DNA from: Aptenodytes patagonicus
Taxonomy: Eukaryota > Chordata > Aves > Sphenisciformes > Spheniscidae
Length of the DNA stretch: 64,000 nucleotides
Assembly: GCF_965638725.1 (NCBI RefSeq)
Contig: NC_134949.1
Span: forward strand, 122,262,294 to 122,326,293
Direction: 5' to 3'
Each line of letters begins with the position of its first letter. Within the stretch, counting starts at the first letter, position 1. A program made the position numbers and the translations under genes. Positions 1 through 13,500 of the stretch are shown here, in pieces. The notes below the pieces were generated by a model. The model did not search any database and was not told where the DNA came from. It saw only the letters and a list, made by a program, of their open reading frames with translations.

Positions 1-253
1 GGTATGGAATGTCCCTGTGGCCAGTTTGGGTCAGCTGTCCTGGCTGTGCCCCCTCCCGGCTTCTTGTGCACCTCCAGCCTTCTCAGTCGGTAGAGCATGG
101 GAAGCTGAAAAGGCCTTGACTAGTGTAAGCACTGCTTAGCAACAACTAAAACATTGGTGTGTTATCAACATTATTCTCATCCTAAATCCAAAACACAGCA
201 CTGTACCAGCTACTAGGAAAGAAATTAACTTTATCCCTGCCGAAATCAGGACA
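1..253 (-). mobile_element. ERVL-type LTR fragment, cut by the window edge
   Basis: This matches the right-hand part of the LTRs at 9688-10238, 15046-15602 and 23333-23910 and ends in the same CCGAAATCAGGACA-like terminus at 253. In element orientation this is the 5' end of an LTR lying antisense to IFNAR2. It keeps the GGTCAGCTGTCCTGG segment found in the solo LTR at 23333-23910 and missing from the two provirus LTRs, so it belongs to the longer subtype. Whether it is a solo LTR or part of a provirus cannot be seen. Confidence 0.85.
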
Positions 254-1458
254 CTGTCACATTCACTAGTGCCAAAACTAAATGGACTTGATAGATATGT
301 GTGACTTAATCGCTTTCTGGTTTGCTGATATCAGTGATAAACTTAAAGATTTTGTAACTAGTAAATCTTATTTTCTTATCCATCATTTTTAATTTGGATT
401 GAAAAGAGGAAGACTGGTATTTTATATCTCCTAAATATTCCTCATGCTTGAATGAATTAATAAAATAAACCAAATGGAAATGAAAAGAACGTTCTCTTTG
501 TCTATGGAATTATGATTATCAGTTGCACAGATACAGGTTCTCAACATTTATCCAGTGACTTCCTATAGTCATGCTAAAACTTTGAGCAGAGGAAGATTGA
601 CATCTCAGATAAGGTGTTTTTTAATTCATCTGATTTTAACATACTGTGTTAAGTTTGACCATAGTATGCTTTGTCGTGATTTTAAATTTTAAGCTGCTTG
701 TTTTGCAGAGAAAATAATTTAAGTTGTATTTAAAAATAATTTTAAATTAAAAAGCAATTTATTTGTATTAAACCTGAGGAGAAGAGTCTTTGGAAATAGT
801 TATACCCTTGCCCAGCCATCTATAGATTCACAGTTGTTCCTTAGTACTTTGCCTGTAATTCAAAACCAGATTCTGCAAATATTAATGCTATGAGGAAAAT
901 AGGGTAAAATAGTAACATCGAGGAGAGGGAATATTTTAATAGATCTTATGTATTTAAAAATTGTGACATAAACTTCGTAACTTCCTTATAATTAATAATT
1001 TTATAATATTTTTTTTCCTAACCTCCCTCTTGATCTACCCTCTTTCTGGAAACATTTTTTACAACAGTGATGAGTTCTTGTAATATTTCAAATAAAGCCA
1101 AGCAATGTTTATTTTCATTGTATTTAATAAGTTGGAGTGAGTGGGGCATAGAATTTTCAGATGCTATCTTCATGGAAAATTAATACAAATAATCATACAA
1201 TGCTTTCTCTATTTATTTGAAATGGTAAGAGCCCTTTCCATGTGAAAAAAGGAAAGTGCTATTGTCATAAAATTGCCTGTCTAATCTGAGTATCCTTGCC
1301 CACTCCCCACCCCCGACAGCAGTAACTGTTTCAATACCACTGCCTCCCCCCAAACATTGAAGAGGTTAAAATAACTCTTTGTACGTAGACCTCGTTTTAC
1401 TTGCAGGTAATTTACTAAGATGATTTGCTGAATGTGATTGTTTTTAATGTATTTGCAG
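254..1458. other. AT-rich non-coding DNA upstream of the first IFNAR2 coding exon
   Basis: No coding exon or recognisable repeat is visible here. It ends in an acceptor (ATTTGCAG at 1451-1458), so it is most likely an IFNAR2 intron, with the promoter and 5' untranslated exon lying left of the window. Confidence 0.5.
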
Positions 1459-1555
1459 GTACAGAAGCAAAATGTTTATTTTACAATCAGTAGCCTGTAT
1501 TTCTTAATCACTATGGAAACACTGATGCATGGACCAATGCGTTTTTATCAGCTTG
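1459..1555 (+). CDS. IFNAR2: IFNAR2 exon with start codon
   Basis: The acceptor is CAG at 1456-1458 and the donor is GTAAGT at 1556. Coding begins at ATG 1513, with A at -3 and G at +4; in-frame ATGs also lie at 1525 and 1537. The exon ends in phase 1 (leftover G), which with TG of the next exon makes the Val of a VYIS motif also found in the human signal peptide. The start at 1537 would give a more typical signal peptide (MRFYQLVYISVL), so the exact start is uncertain. Confidence 0.75.
1472..1507 (+). promoter_or_regulatory. Upstream ORF in the IFNAR2 5' UTR (11 codons)
   Basis: An ATG at 1472 opens an 11-codon ORF that stops with TAA at 1505-1507, five bases before the proposed IFNAR2 start at 1513. 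It lies inside the exon that carries the start codon, so it would be in the mRNA if the acceptor at 1458 is used. A uORF this close to the main start could lower translation. That effect is inference. Confidence 0.5.
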
Positions 1556-4500
1556 GTAAGTTGCCTGTACCTTTATATTGTAAGAGGAGTAGTACTGCTA
1601 ATTTTTCCACCAATACTCCTTCCGAGTTACTGAAGTAAGATACCATCATCTTCTTATAGAGCTCTCCCTGGAATAATTCACAGAATCAAGAATCTAGTGT
1701 ATTATATTCTACATACTCCATTCTATACATAAACCATGATTCTCCTGTAAGAAGGAAATGCTTTGAAACAGCATACTGCATTTTGCCTCTCTAAATGTCC
1801 AGTGAACTCTTAGTTGGATGTGTTGTGTTTCATTTCTTACCCTAATTTTTTTCAGGACTCCTTAGTTTCTGGATTAGCAGGCACAACAAACATAGTTTGT
1901 TGGCTGAGCTGTAGCTGTAGTGAGAAACTGTTTTGATAGGATCATTTAATTCTGTAAAAAGGATAAGATGGTAAAGAAGATTCCCCATTCAGTTTACAGA
2001 CCATCTTTATTTCTCCAGTCTTAATTTTCCAGGTTATTTGGTGTAAGATTTTTTTTTCTTGTCTGTGTCTCTTATGTAAGAGTGTAACCTACAAAATTTT
2101 GCAACTCTCCAACTATCTCCAACATGTTTGTTGAAACAAAGTTCTGAGGCAGTGTGAATTCTAGATGAATGGACTTTCATGTTGATAGGGGAGAGGCATT
2201 TAAAAATCACAAATATGGACAGAATAGAAAAACATTTATGTCAACAGGAAATACATCAGCAAGACAGCTGACACATGTGAGGTGGCTGGTATAAGAGAGA
2301 ATGGCAAAAGACTGCATCTCCTAATCCAAAGGGCTTGCTCCAAGGAAGTGTGTCATTACTAGAGTCTGTGCACTGACACTCTCTGTTTCTGTAATGGGAA
2401 TAGCCTTAATGTGCTAAAGGCTGTGTGCCTGTTGGGAGAAGGGAGAATTCCTGCCACAAACGATTACAAATCTGAGCTTGTGTTCAGGTAAAGAATAATA
2501 ACTGTTAAAGTATTGCTTTGTTATTCATACCCACTGGATGTTTTTTCCAGATAGGTGATCTGTTATTATATGGCAAGAACTCAATTGTTCTACTTTTAAC
2601 TGCACTTCTCTAAGGGGATGTTTATTACTTGGTAATAACATAGAAGAACAAGTGCAAAAGGAAGATGTACAAGCGTCTGTGGTTTGAATGGCAAAACGAA
2701 GCTTGGGAAAGATGAGTTTTCTGTCTTGTGAAAATATAAATTTGCTGCAAGTGCAACTCAAGCGAGTTGCTTAATCTCTTTGCATCTCATTTCAGAAGGG
2801 ATGCTGGGAGCATAGTTTAATATTTGTGAGACAGATGTCTGAAGAGCCAGATTTATAGGAGATACTTGGCTAAGTATCCATCCCAAATGATTTCAACAAA
2901 TTTAGGTGCTCAGGTGTATTTGTGTGTGCTTTTGTGTGTGCCCACTGCTAATTAAAGGGCAATTTTTAAGGCACTTCTCTGCAGCCTTAAAGATTCTGTG
3001 CAGATATCTCTTTAATTAATCGAGTAGGAAATTTTTCCTTTCCTCTTCCAGTACTCTCTGCAAAAGTAGACAAGGATCATAAAATAACTGCATTAATCCA
3101 TTAGGAAATTCTCCCAGTGTGTCTGGGACAGGACAGTTCCCACTGACCCACTACTATTCTGAATCCCCTCTACTTTACCAGGGATATGTATTCTGGTACT
3201 GTGTTTCACATAGTCAAGGGTTGGACCAGATGACCTCCGGAGGTCCCTTCCAGCCTCAACCATTCTGTGATAGTCTTGCCCTATCCATTATTTGTAGATC
3301 TCCATAAAGATTGTTTTAATTTTTTTATGAGGTATGTCCCAGGTTTCTTTTCTCTTTTAATGGTCATTCTTACTGTGGCACATCTTGTTGACATGTCGGG
3401 TAGTTCTGTTACATTATTTGTCATAGTGTGGCACCTGAGAACCTCAGTTGTGGACCAGAGTGCTACTGCGTTAGTTGCTGTACAAATGTAAAGTCAAAGA
3501 CATTCCTCATGCTACAGAAGTTACCATTCTAAGTGAGATGAGGAGAATAAAAGAATGTGTTAAGGCAGTAGTAATCAGCACAGTTCAACAGAGGTAGCAG
3601 GCCGGCGGTGTTTTAGGTATTGTCATATTTTTGGGTAGAGGGTTTAGGTGTCAAGACAAAAGAGAGTTCGTGGAGAAGAGTTTTAGGGAAAATAATGAAG
3701 TAATTTTGCAGATATTTCCATGGAGTTTGTCAAAAGCATGCATGTTTCAAATTGCACTAAAAATTTCTTTGCCAACTGAGTATGGGAGTAGGCATCTCAT
3801 CAGTAGGAGGATAGGCCACAAAATGCCTTTAAAATGAGGACAGGAAATTTATATTTGTTGCACTCAGAAGGCGGAAGGGAGCTAAAGGATCTTGAGAAAA
3901 AAATTAGAAGGGTCAAAATAATAATTTCAAGAGTCTCTTGAAGCACCACGCTGAAAAGATATGAATGATGCAAGACTGGGTTGGTCAAGGAAAAGAATTC
4001 TGGATACAGTGAGAATCTGGGTGAACGAACAGTCTCTTACGGAGGCTATACAAGAAGATGTGGGGACCTCTAGAATATCAGGATCTGCCAGAAGGCTGGG
4101 TTCAAGAGATAACTTGGGCAGTAGGCCTGACTGGCAGGCTGAATGTGGCCTTACCCACGCCCTGTGACAGGAGAAGAAGAGTTGCAGCATCTGTTGGTGG
4201 TTTTTTTTCTTTTCTTTTGCAGGCAGAGAATAGAATGCTGTAGAGTTAAACACCCACAGGGAAACATTACAGAAACAGGACACAAAATAGAGAGGGAGTT
4301 ATGAAATAGAGCCTGAAATAGGAAGTTACAGGAGTTAGCTGACTGAAGACAGTGAGTAATATACCAAAGCTGTTAAACTACAGCCTCCAGGACTCCCCAC
4401 GTTTAGCAAAGAAGGACATCTGTGAAGATGATTCAATGACGTTCTTCAAGCAGTAATAGTATCTTTTCCCAGACCAGTTTTAAGATTCTTGTTGTGACTT

Positions 4501-7500
4501 AAAATGGTGTTTAATAGACAGTGAGCTACCTGAAATATAGTCAGAATCCTCTAAGACAGTATTTGATAAGAACATCTTAAGTACGTTTATTCACACTGAG
4601 TCTTGAACCTCACCTGGCAGGGATCAGCATAAGCCTGAACCACTGTGTAGTTATCAAAGAACTAGCTCCTAGGAGCCTCGAATTAATGATAGAGGTTGGA
4701 AGGGGACATCCCATACTCTGGGGAAGGAGGGAAGGGTAGAGGAAAGTAGTAGGAAGAAGGTGTGAAAGAAAGAAACAGTTCCACTGAGGGAATACTGAGT
4801 ATTTGTTGCAAATTAATATTGCCAATAAAAAGCTAATAATCAGACATTGTAGATGTACAAATGCATTAATACGTAGTTTCATTTTCCAGTGTATATCAGC
4901 GTTCTGTCTACAGCTTGTTGTTGCAGCTTGACTGGTAAGAGTTTTTATTGTCTTTCAAATGCTTTTCCTAACACAGTTCAAAAAACCTTGCATATTCTCA
5001 CCAAGCATCGTTTTAAAACTTCATGATTTTTGAAGAAAGAACTTAATAGAAATATAATACAGGAGGACAGTCCTTTGCATTGTTGTTTCTATTGTGCTGA
5101 GCTCTGTTCTGTGGTTGCTTTATTTTGGGGCAAATACTGGGCTGTTCTAATTGCGTTTATTGATTAGAATTGTTGCAATCTCACATTTGTTTGCCATTCA
5201 TATTGGTGGGTTGTTTGGTTTTGGTGTTTTTTTTTCCATTTCCAGAAAGATTTCTGGGAGAGCCACCTCATGACCTGCAAATGAAATCTTGCAATTTTCA
5301 GCACATTTTGTCCTGGCAGGCAAAAAGTGATCCAACTGTGCCAACGTACTATCGCGTGCTGTACACTGACCGCAGGCAAGTCTTATTTTAAAAGACACAA
5401 ATTTGACTTTTAATGTTTATCGACTCAAAATACTAAGGCTGGGGTTTTCTTGGTTTTTGTCTGTTTTTCCACTCGGAAATGCTTCCCCCCCCGCCAATGC
5501 TTTTTTGTATCAGAGAATCCTGATAGATTATTTTGATCTTTTTTTAACTTGTTTTCATTTACAGGAACTGGAAGACTGCTAAACAATGTTCAAATATTAC
5601 ACAACTCTCCTGTAATCTGACAGATGATTTTAACGATACTTCCCTTGACTATTCTACATTGGTTCAGAGCTTCATAGGAACTGAAGTATTCAATTCTTCT
5701 GTGCTTCATTTTACACCATTTACAGACAGTAAGTTCTCTGTCTGCATTTGCTCATTTTAGTAGTTTTTATTGATAGCTGATGTATAAATGATATTCTGCT
5801 AGCTTTACAGTAAGACACTCCAAACTAACTTAGTCAGTAGCTTATTCCTTTATCTAAGAGAATATGAATTTGTATATAATCTATCACATATCAGTTACAA
5901 GACGTAGAATATATAGACAGCTTTCTAAAATTAGTGGCTACAGTAGTTCTGATAAATGGATGAGGCTCTGGTTTTGAAATAAAATATATATATATAAATA
6001 TAGAGGAAATAGCATCGTGTCAAGTATTGACAAGCACAAAGTAAAAATCTCTTAAGTGCATAAGATACATGACTTAAACCAACATTGTTTTTATGTCTTC
6101 TTTGAGTAGTTAATGTTAAGAGTTAAAGAAATACCGTGTCTGCACTAGGTATAGGGGAAGAGATGTACTTGTTTGTTCATCAACCTGCTCTTTTCCCTTT
6201 CCTTGCTGAAAGAAGGTGCTTCTTAGCTGTGACATCTTCGAATGCCAGAGATGGCTTCACCCTTAGTTGTGCTTAGTATTCAGTTTTGAAGTAACAGAGA
6301 CGGAGATTGAGGAACAATTGGAGGGCTACAGAGGAGAAATAGGTCATGTTACCTCTGAATTCAGCACAGAGGTAGCTGCTCCTGTGTCCACTTACAGTCT
6401 CAGAAATTATGAAAAATTGGAGGGGATGGGGAGAATAGCCACAAGGATAACTGAAGGATTTGAGAACATCCCTCTGAGGTGGAGGCCTTCAGTTGTTCAG
6501 CAGTCAGTTTAATAGAGAGAAGGATCAGAAGGTGAATTGACCACTAGTTAACAGGATGGCAGGCTTCTTCAGTCTTGTAAACAAAGCATAACAGCATGCC
6601 CTGACTGGAAGCTGAACCTAGATAAATTTTAGCTAGGAACAAGAGGCATATTTTTAATTGACCACTGGAACAAACTGTCAGATGCTCTGACTGATTGTCC
6701 GTCACTGGCAACTTGTAAACTGAAATTGGATGTTTTGCTAGTAGTTCTCTCGTTCAAACCATAAGCAATTGAGTCAAGTCGCGTTTTCCAGGGCACGGGA
6801 CTTAGATGAACCCTGTAGTCCTTTTTTGTTTTACAGTGCCTGAATAGGAAAGAATCAATATTCTGAGGTATTTCCCTACTGGGTGTAGTTGATACCTACC
6901 TTCAAATACCTACGGTGGAATCTCACTCCTGTTGACAGATGGATTGAGCAAAGACAGAAAGGCTTCCTAGCAAAAAGCCAGGAGAACAACCACATTTGAC
7001 TGTAACCAGATTTAAGCTAATGTTAATTTGTAACTGAAAACAAAAAATGAGAAAGGAGTAAGCGTGCAACCATTTGACTAGGACATGTTTTCCTGTTTGA
7101 GAGTAGATGAAAGCTCACGTTGGTTCTAAGTATTAAACTTTCTTTTTTGCTTTCTACCCTATTTCAGGAACAGAAGTAGTTAACAAATTTGTATTGCTTT
7201 TTTGAATTTTGCAGAGGTTGGTAAACCAGTCTCCACCTTGATCAAAATGTACATGCTTCTGGAAAAGACAAAAGTGAAATGCAAACTCTAAATTTTCATG
7301 GGTTTTTCCCCCCCCCCCCCCACAATGTAATACACAGGAATGGAGGATTATGGAGATAGTTTGTTCTCACACCATTTTCCAACATTCCTACTTCTTTCCT
7401 GTGTTGGAGGAAAGAAGATCTTAGGCTTGATTCACTATGGAAGTTTCTCTGCTCTTGATGGATGTGTAGTTTTGGAGAGAGGACAATTAGCATGCATGGC

Positions 7501-10500
7501 TCTTCAAACACATACATGTTCTGAGGACCCGAACTTGGGAGATTACTTTAAACTCAATGGAAGTCTCACAGAAATGTAACTATGTTTCGCTCAGTCCTCT
7601 GCCCTACTGTCAGTAGAGTTTTTAGTCTTTGGAGCTCAGCTGTCAAGTTTGGACCTATAGCCTTCCTTGTAACCAGTATGAATATGTGCAGGGCTACACA
7701 CCGCTGAATTTCTACAGAGATTCCTTCCAGAGAGTGACTAGAAGATGATGATGGGCAAGAAAGTGATCAGCTTTTCCTATACATTAACCTCAGCTTTCCT
7801 CTCAAATAGATAAAAAGCTCACATCTCTGTGGAGCTGAAGCAAAACCTCCGTCACTTTTCTGCTTCTTCCCTCCCCTCCACTGCTTTCTGTTTTTAAAAT
7901 CTAGTCATGTGGGAAAAGATCGTTTGACTGTGGAACTTAAATGTTGCAAGGCCTTGTGGATTTACAACAGTGACATACTCTGGAATCTGATTAGAATTGG
8001 TACTGAATACATAGTGTATATTTTTTCCATCTTTTTTTTTTTCCTCCTTCTTTTTTTCAATAGCATACCTGGGACCACCAGAAGTTAATATCAGTTCCTG
8101 TCTAAACTGCATAAATGTCACCATAAAGCTGCCAACCTCTCACTTCAGAGAAAATGAAAAGCTACTGTCTTTAATTGATATATATGAAGAGCTTGATTAT
8201 GGTATAACACTGAAAACACTTGATGGAGAGCATAAGGTAAAGAACTTTTGTTTTATTTGTGCTTTAGGGGAGAAATACAGAAAGCATAAAATGGCTGTGA
8301 TGGTTAGCAGATTCACAGAAGCAAGCATGTGAGTAGAAGATACTTAGAAGAAAACAAAGAGAATGGCCAACATAATCTTAGCTTCCTTTTACTGCAGAGA
8401 AGCAGGCCTAGAAGAGGAATACTAGTTGTCCTGTATCCTTACTTGAAATAAAGCACAGGGCACTGGCTCAAGTGATTATTCTCTGGGAAGACAAGGGAAA
8501 GACAGTTTAGCAGAACCTATTAGCAGGTGTATGCACAGCTGATAGGAAAATATGTTCAGAAAGCAGTTCAGTAGTTGTCTGTCAAACTGGAAAAATGTGT
8601 CCAGTTAGTTTCTGAAACAACCTATTCTGGGTCTGGTACTATTTAAATTTTTTTTGTGTGTGTGCTGAAATAGAGAGGTAGATAGGCATGATTACAACTT
8701 AAAATGATCCTCACAAAATGGAGAAATAATCTTTAAAATAACAGGAGATAATTCAATAAGGACCAATGCAAGGTGTAACACTTAAAAATAATTGTCTGTG
8801 TAATAAGTAGAGTGGTAACAGCTACACAGGCTGTTTTGCCAGAAAGGATGAGAGCATTCTACAATATTACAAGCTAAACATGACTCGCATGTTGCTGAGA
8901 GATAAAAAAATCCTATTTTTACGTACTCAGTACTTGTAAAGCCCACCTACCCCGCACCAGTCTGGGGTTCAGAAAAGGCACGGACCAGTTGAACAGGATC
9001 CGGAAATGAACAGTGAGGACTGTGGGGCATCCTGACACATGACCTGTGAGGAAATGCTGGAATAATAGGGGACTACTTAGTGTAAGCAAGCAAAGCACAG
9101 TTAGAGGCCAGAGTCTCTGAATATGTAAACATTTCCTACAGAAAGGGAGGAAATAAACTATTCACTGTGACTGTCACCAAAAACAGTGAAGTGAAATTGG
9201 CAGTTGTGCAGACTTTAGGTTAAACATCGAGAGAGACGTTAATACCTGGGCTGGCAAAGCACTGGAGTAAGTTGCCTAACTAGAGCATGTACTGCCTGTG
9301 CTGGAAGTTTTGAACAGCAGGTCAGACGGGTACCTGTTGGGAATTCAATCTCTAATGTCTAACTCATTCTGCCGTGAGTCACAGAAGAAGGACCACAACT
9401 TGCCTGCCATGGATATTTTCCCCCTGATTTCTGAATCAGAATGTCACTTGTAGTTTCAAATCTGTAGAATCTATGTGAGGCTACTTCAAGGGGGCATATA
9501 GTGACCAACAGTTGGAGACAGAAGGCAATTTATCTTTGATAATATGATACTTCACAGACAGGCGTAAGGTAGGCATCTTGACATCAGCTAGAACTAGAGG
9601 TGAAGCAGCTAAGTAAACCGCTGAGTTACTGTGTCGGTTTTTGCAGTTTCACGTGCTACTGCATTTCTCTGAAATAGCCATAATGTTTGTTCTGGTTTAA
9701 CCTCAGTCGGCAACTGAGTACCACACAGCCACTCGCTCACTCCTTTCCCCCACCCCCGGTGGGATGAGGGAGAGAATTGGTAGAGTAGAAGTGAGAAAAA
9801 CTCGTGGGTTGAGATAAAAACAGTTTAATAATTGAAATAAAATAACAATAATAATATTATTATAATAATAATAATACACAAAGCAAGTGATGCACAGTGC
9901 AGTTGCTCACCACCCGCCAACCGATGCCCAGCCAGTTCCCGAGCAGCAGCCCCCCCCGGCCAGCTTCCCCCAGTTTATGTACTGAGCATGACGTCACATG
10001 GTATGGAATGTCCCTTTGGCCAGTTTGGCTGTGCCCCCTCCCAGCTTCTTGTGCACCTCCAGCCTTCTCAGTCGGTAGAGCATAGGAAGCTGAAAAGTCC
10101 TTGACTAGTGTAAGCACTGCTTAGCAACAACTAAAACATTGGTGTGTTATCAACATTATTCTTGTCCTAAATCCAAAACACAGCCCTGTACCAGCTACTA
10201 GGAAGGAAATTAACTCTGTCCCTGCTGAAACCAGGACAGTATCCACCCCTTATTCTATACCATCTACGTCATGCTCAAGTCCCATATTTTCCAGTACATT
10301 TTCATTAATCACCACCCCTTTTCCTGGGTTTCTTTTAATATATATATATATACACACACACAGATATCATTCCCTTAGTCTATGGGCCATCCCTCTAAAA
10401 CGTTCAGTGAGTTCATTTAGTCCATGACTTTGGGCTCCATCTGTCGTAATAATCTTCCAGGGCAGGAAAGAGGGAGGTGGTATGTGGTGTTGGATTGTTT

Positions 10501-13500
10501 CATGTTGAAGTCAGTTCTGGTACCATCATCACTGTGCTTTGCTTGGTTTCACTGAAGTTATTCTTCATTAGTCTGGGTGATTCTTATTGTAATATCATTA
10601 GTATGGCATATAATATTATGTAGCACTTAACATCACATAATTCAGATCATTGGCTGTTCTCACCCAAAATCAAATCCCCTTGAGGTACACATTGGACTTC
10701 CCCATCCTCCCGCATTATCCACCAAGTGCACCCAGGTCCTTGAGCAAAAGCAATCCCACGGATGGGTTTGCCTTTGCCCGAGGCAGGAATAACCCAAACT
10801 GTTTTCCCCAACATATTTTTTATGTGCACTACAGGGACTTTATTCCCATCTACAGTACGTAAAAGTTTTGACTGGGCAGGGCCAGCTCGATTGGCAGATC
10901 CCCTGGTGTTGACTAACCAGGTGGCCTTTGCTAAATATATGTCCCAACGTTTGAACGTCCCGCCACCCATTGCTCTCTGCGTAGTCTTTAACAGTCCATT
11001 GTGTCATTCAATTTTCCCGGAGGCTGGTGCATGGTAGGGGATGTGATACACCCGCTCAATGCCGTGCTCTTTGGCCCAGGTGTCTATGAGGTTGTTTCGG
11101 AAATGAGTCCCGTTGTCTGACTCAGTTCTTTCTGGGGTGCCATGTCGCCACAGGACTTGCTTTTCAAGGCCCAGGATAGTGTTCCAGGCAGTGGCATGGG
11201 GCACGGGACATGTTTCCAGCCATCTGGTGGTTGCCTCCGCCATTGTAAGCACGTGGCGCTTGCCTTGGCGGGTTTGTGGGAGTGTGATATAATCGATCTG
11301 CCAGGCCTCCCCATATTTATATTTCAGCCATCGTCCTCCATACCAAAGAGGCTTTAACTGCTTGGCTTGCTTGATCGCAGCGCATGTTTCATGTTCATGG
11401 ATAACCTGCGCAATAGTGTCCATGATCAAGTCCACCCCTCGATCACGAGCCCATCTGTATGTTGCATCTCTTCCTTGGTGACCTGAGGTGTCATGGGCCC
11501 ACTGAGCTATAAATAATTCACCGTTATGGTGCCAGTCCGGATCCACCTGAGCCACTTCAATCTTAGCAGCCTGATCCACCTGCTGGTTGTTTTGATGTTC
11601 TTCAGTAGCCCGACCCTTAGGTATGTGAGCATCTACGTGACGGACTTTACAGCCAGGTTCTCCACCTGGGCAGCAATGTCTTGTCACAATGCGGCAGCCC
11701 AGATGGGTTTGCCTCTGCTCTGCCCATTGCTCTGCTTCCATTGCTGCAACCACCCCCACAGGGCATTTGCCACCATCCATGAGTCAGTATAGAGATAGAG
11801 CACTGGCCACTTTTCTCATTCAGCAATGTCTAAAGCCAGCTGGATGGCCTTCACGTCTGCAAATTGGCTCGATTCACCTTCTCCTTCAGCAGTTTCTGCG
11901 ACTTGTCGCATGGGACTCCATACAGCAGCTTTCCACCTCCAGTGCTTTCCCACAAGATGACAGGACCCATCAGTGAACAGAGCATATTGTTTCTCATTTT
12001 CTGGTAGTTCATTATACATTGGAGCCTTCTCAGCACACGTCACCTCCTCCTCTGGCAATATTCCAAAATCTTTGCCCTCTGGCCAATCCACGATCACTTC
12101 CAAGATTCCTGGGCAACTGGGGTTTCCTATTCGAGTTGCATGATGTGTACAGGGGACCCTCCCTCTGAACATCCAGCCCAGCACCGGCAGTCGGGGTGCC
12201 AGGAGGAGCTGTGCTTCAGTGCCAATCACTTCCGAAGCAGCTCAAACCCCTTCATATGCTGCTAATATCTCTTTTTCAGTTGGAGTATAGCGGGCCTCGG
12301 ATCCTCTGTATCCCCGACTCCAAAACCCTAGGGGTCAACCTCGAGTCTCCCCAGGTGCTTTCTGCCAGAGGCTCCAGGTAGGGCCATTCTCCCCAGCTGC
12401 GGTGTAGAGCACATTTTTTACATCTTGTCCTTCCCGGACTGGCCCAAGGGCTACTGCATGAACTATCTCCCGTTTAATTTGTTCAAAAGCTTGTCGTTGC
12501 TCAGGGCCCCATTTGAAATCCTTCTTCTTTCAGGTCACTTGATAGAGAGGGTTCACAATCAGACTGTAATTTGGAATATGCATTCTCCAAAAACCCACGA
12601 CGCCTAAGAAAGCTTGTGTTTCCTTTTTGCTAGTTGGTGGAGACATGGCTGTTATTTTGTTGATCACATCCGTTGGGATTTGATGACATCCATCTTGCTA
12701 TTTTATTCCTAAAAATTGGATCTCCTGTGCAGGTCCCTTGATTTTGTCTTATGGCAAAACCAGCCTTCAGCAGGATTTGGACTATTTTCTTCCCTTTTTC
12801 AAAAACTTCTCCTGCTGTGTTGCCCCACACAATGATGTCATCAATGTATTGCAGGTGTTCTGGAGCCTCACCCTGTTCCAGTGCAGTCTGGAACAGTCCA
12901 TGGCAAATGGTGGGGCTGTGTTGCCACCCCTGGGGCAGTCGGTTCCAGGTGTACTGAATGGCCCTCCAAGTGAAAGCAAATTGTGGCCTGCACTCTGCTG
13001 CCAAAGGGATTGGGAAAAACGCATTAGCGATATGAATTGTGGCATACCACTCGGCTGCCTTTGACTCCAGTTCGTACTAAAGTTCTAGCATGTCTGGCAC
13101 AGCAGCACTCAGCAGTGGCGTGACTTCATTCAGGCCACGATAGTCTACTGTTAGTCTCCACTCTGCATTAGACTTTTGCACTGGCCATATGGGACTGTTA
13201 AAGGGTGAGCGAGTCTTGCTGATTACCCCTTGGCTCTCCAGTTGACGAATCAGCTTATGGATGGGAATCAGGGAGTCTCGGTTGGTGCGATATTGCCACC
13301 GGTGCACCGTGGTGGTAGCAATTGGCACCTTTTGGTCTTCAACCTTCAGCAACCCCACAACAGAGGGGTCCTCCGAGAGACCACGCAATTCATCCACTGT
13401 TTGTTCCTCTCCATCTTTCCAGGTCATCACTGCCAATGAGTTGGCGTATGATGATGGTGCGCTCCTTATAAACTTCCGCCACATGGGTCGTGTGCACTTG

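Noticed and set aside
7308..7321. 14-base C run as a G-quadruplex or i-motif site
   Set aside because: A single homopolymer without spaced tracts; also prone to sequencing error.
10338..10364. (TA)n(CA)n run as a regulatory element
   Set aside because: Ordinary microsatellite inside the provirus near its 3' LTR.
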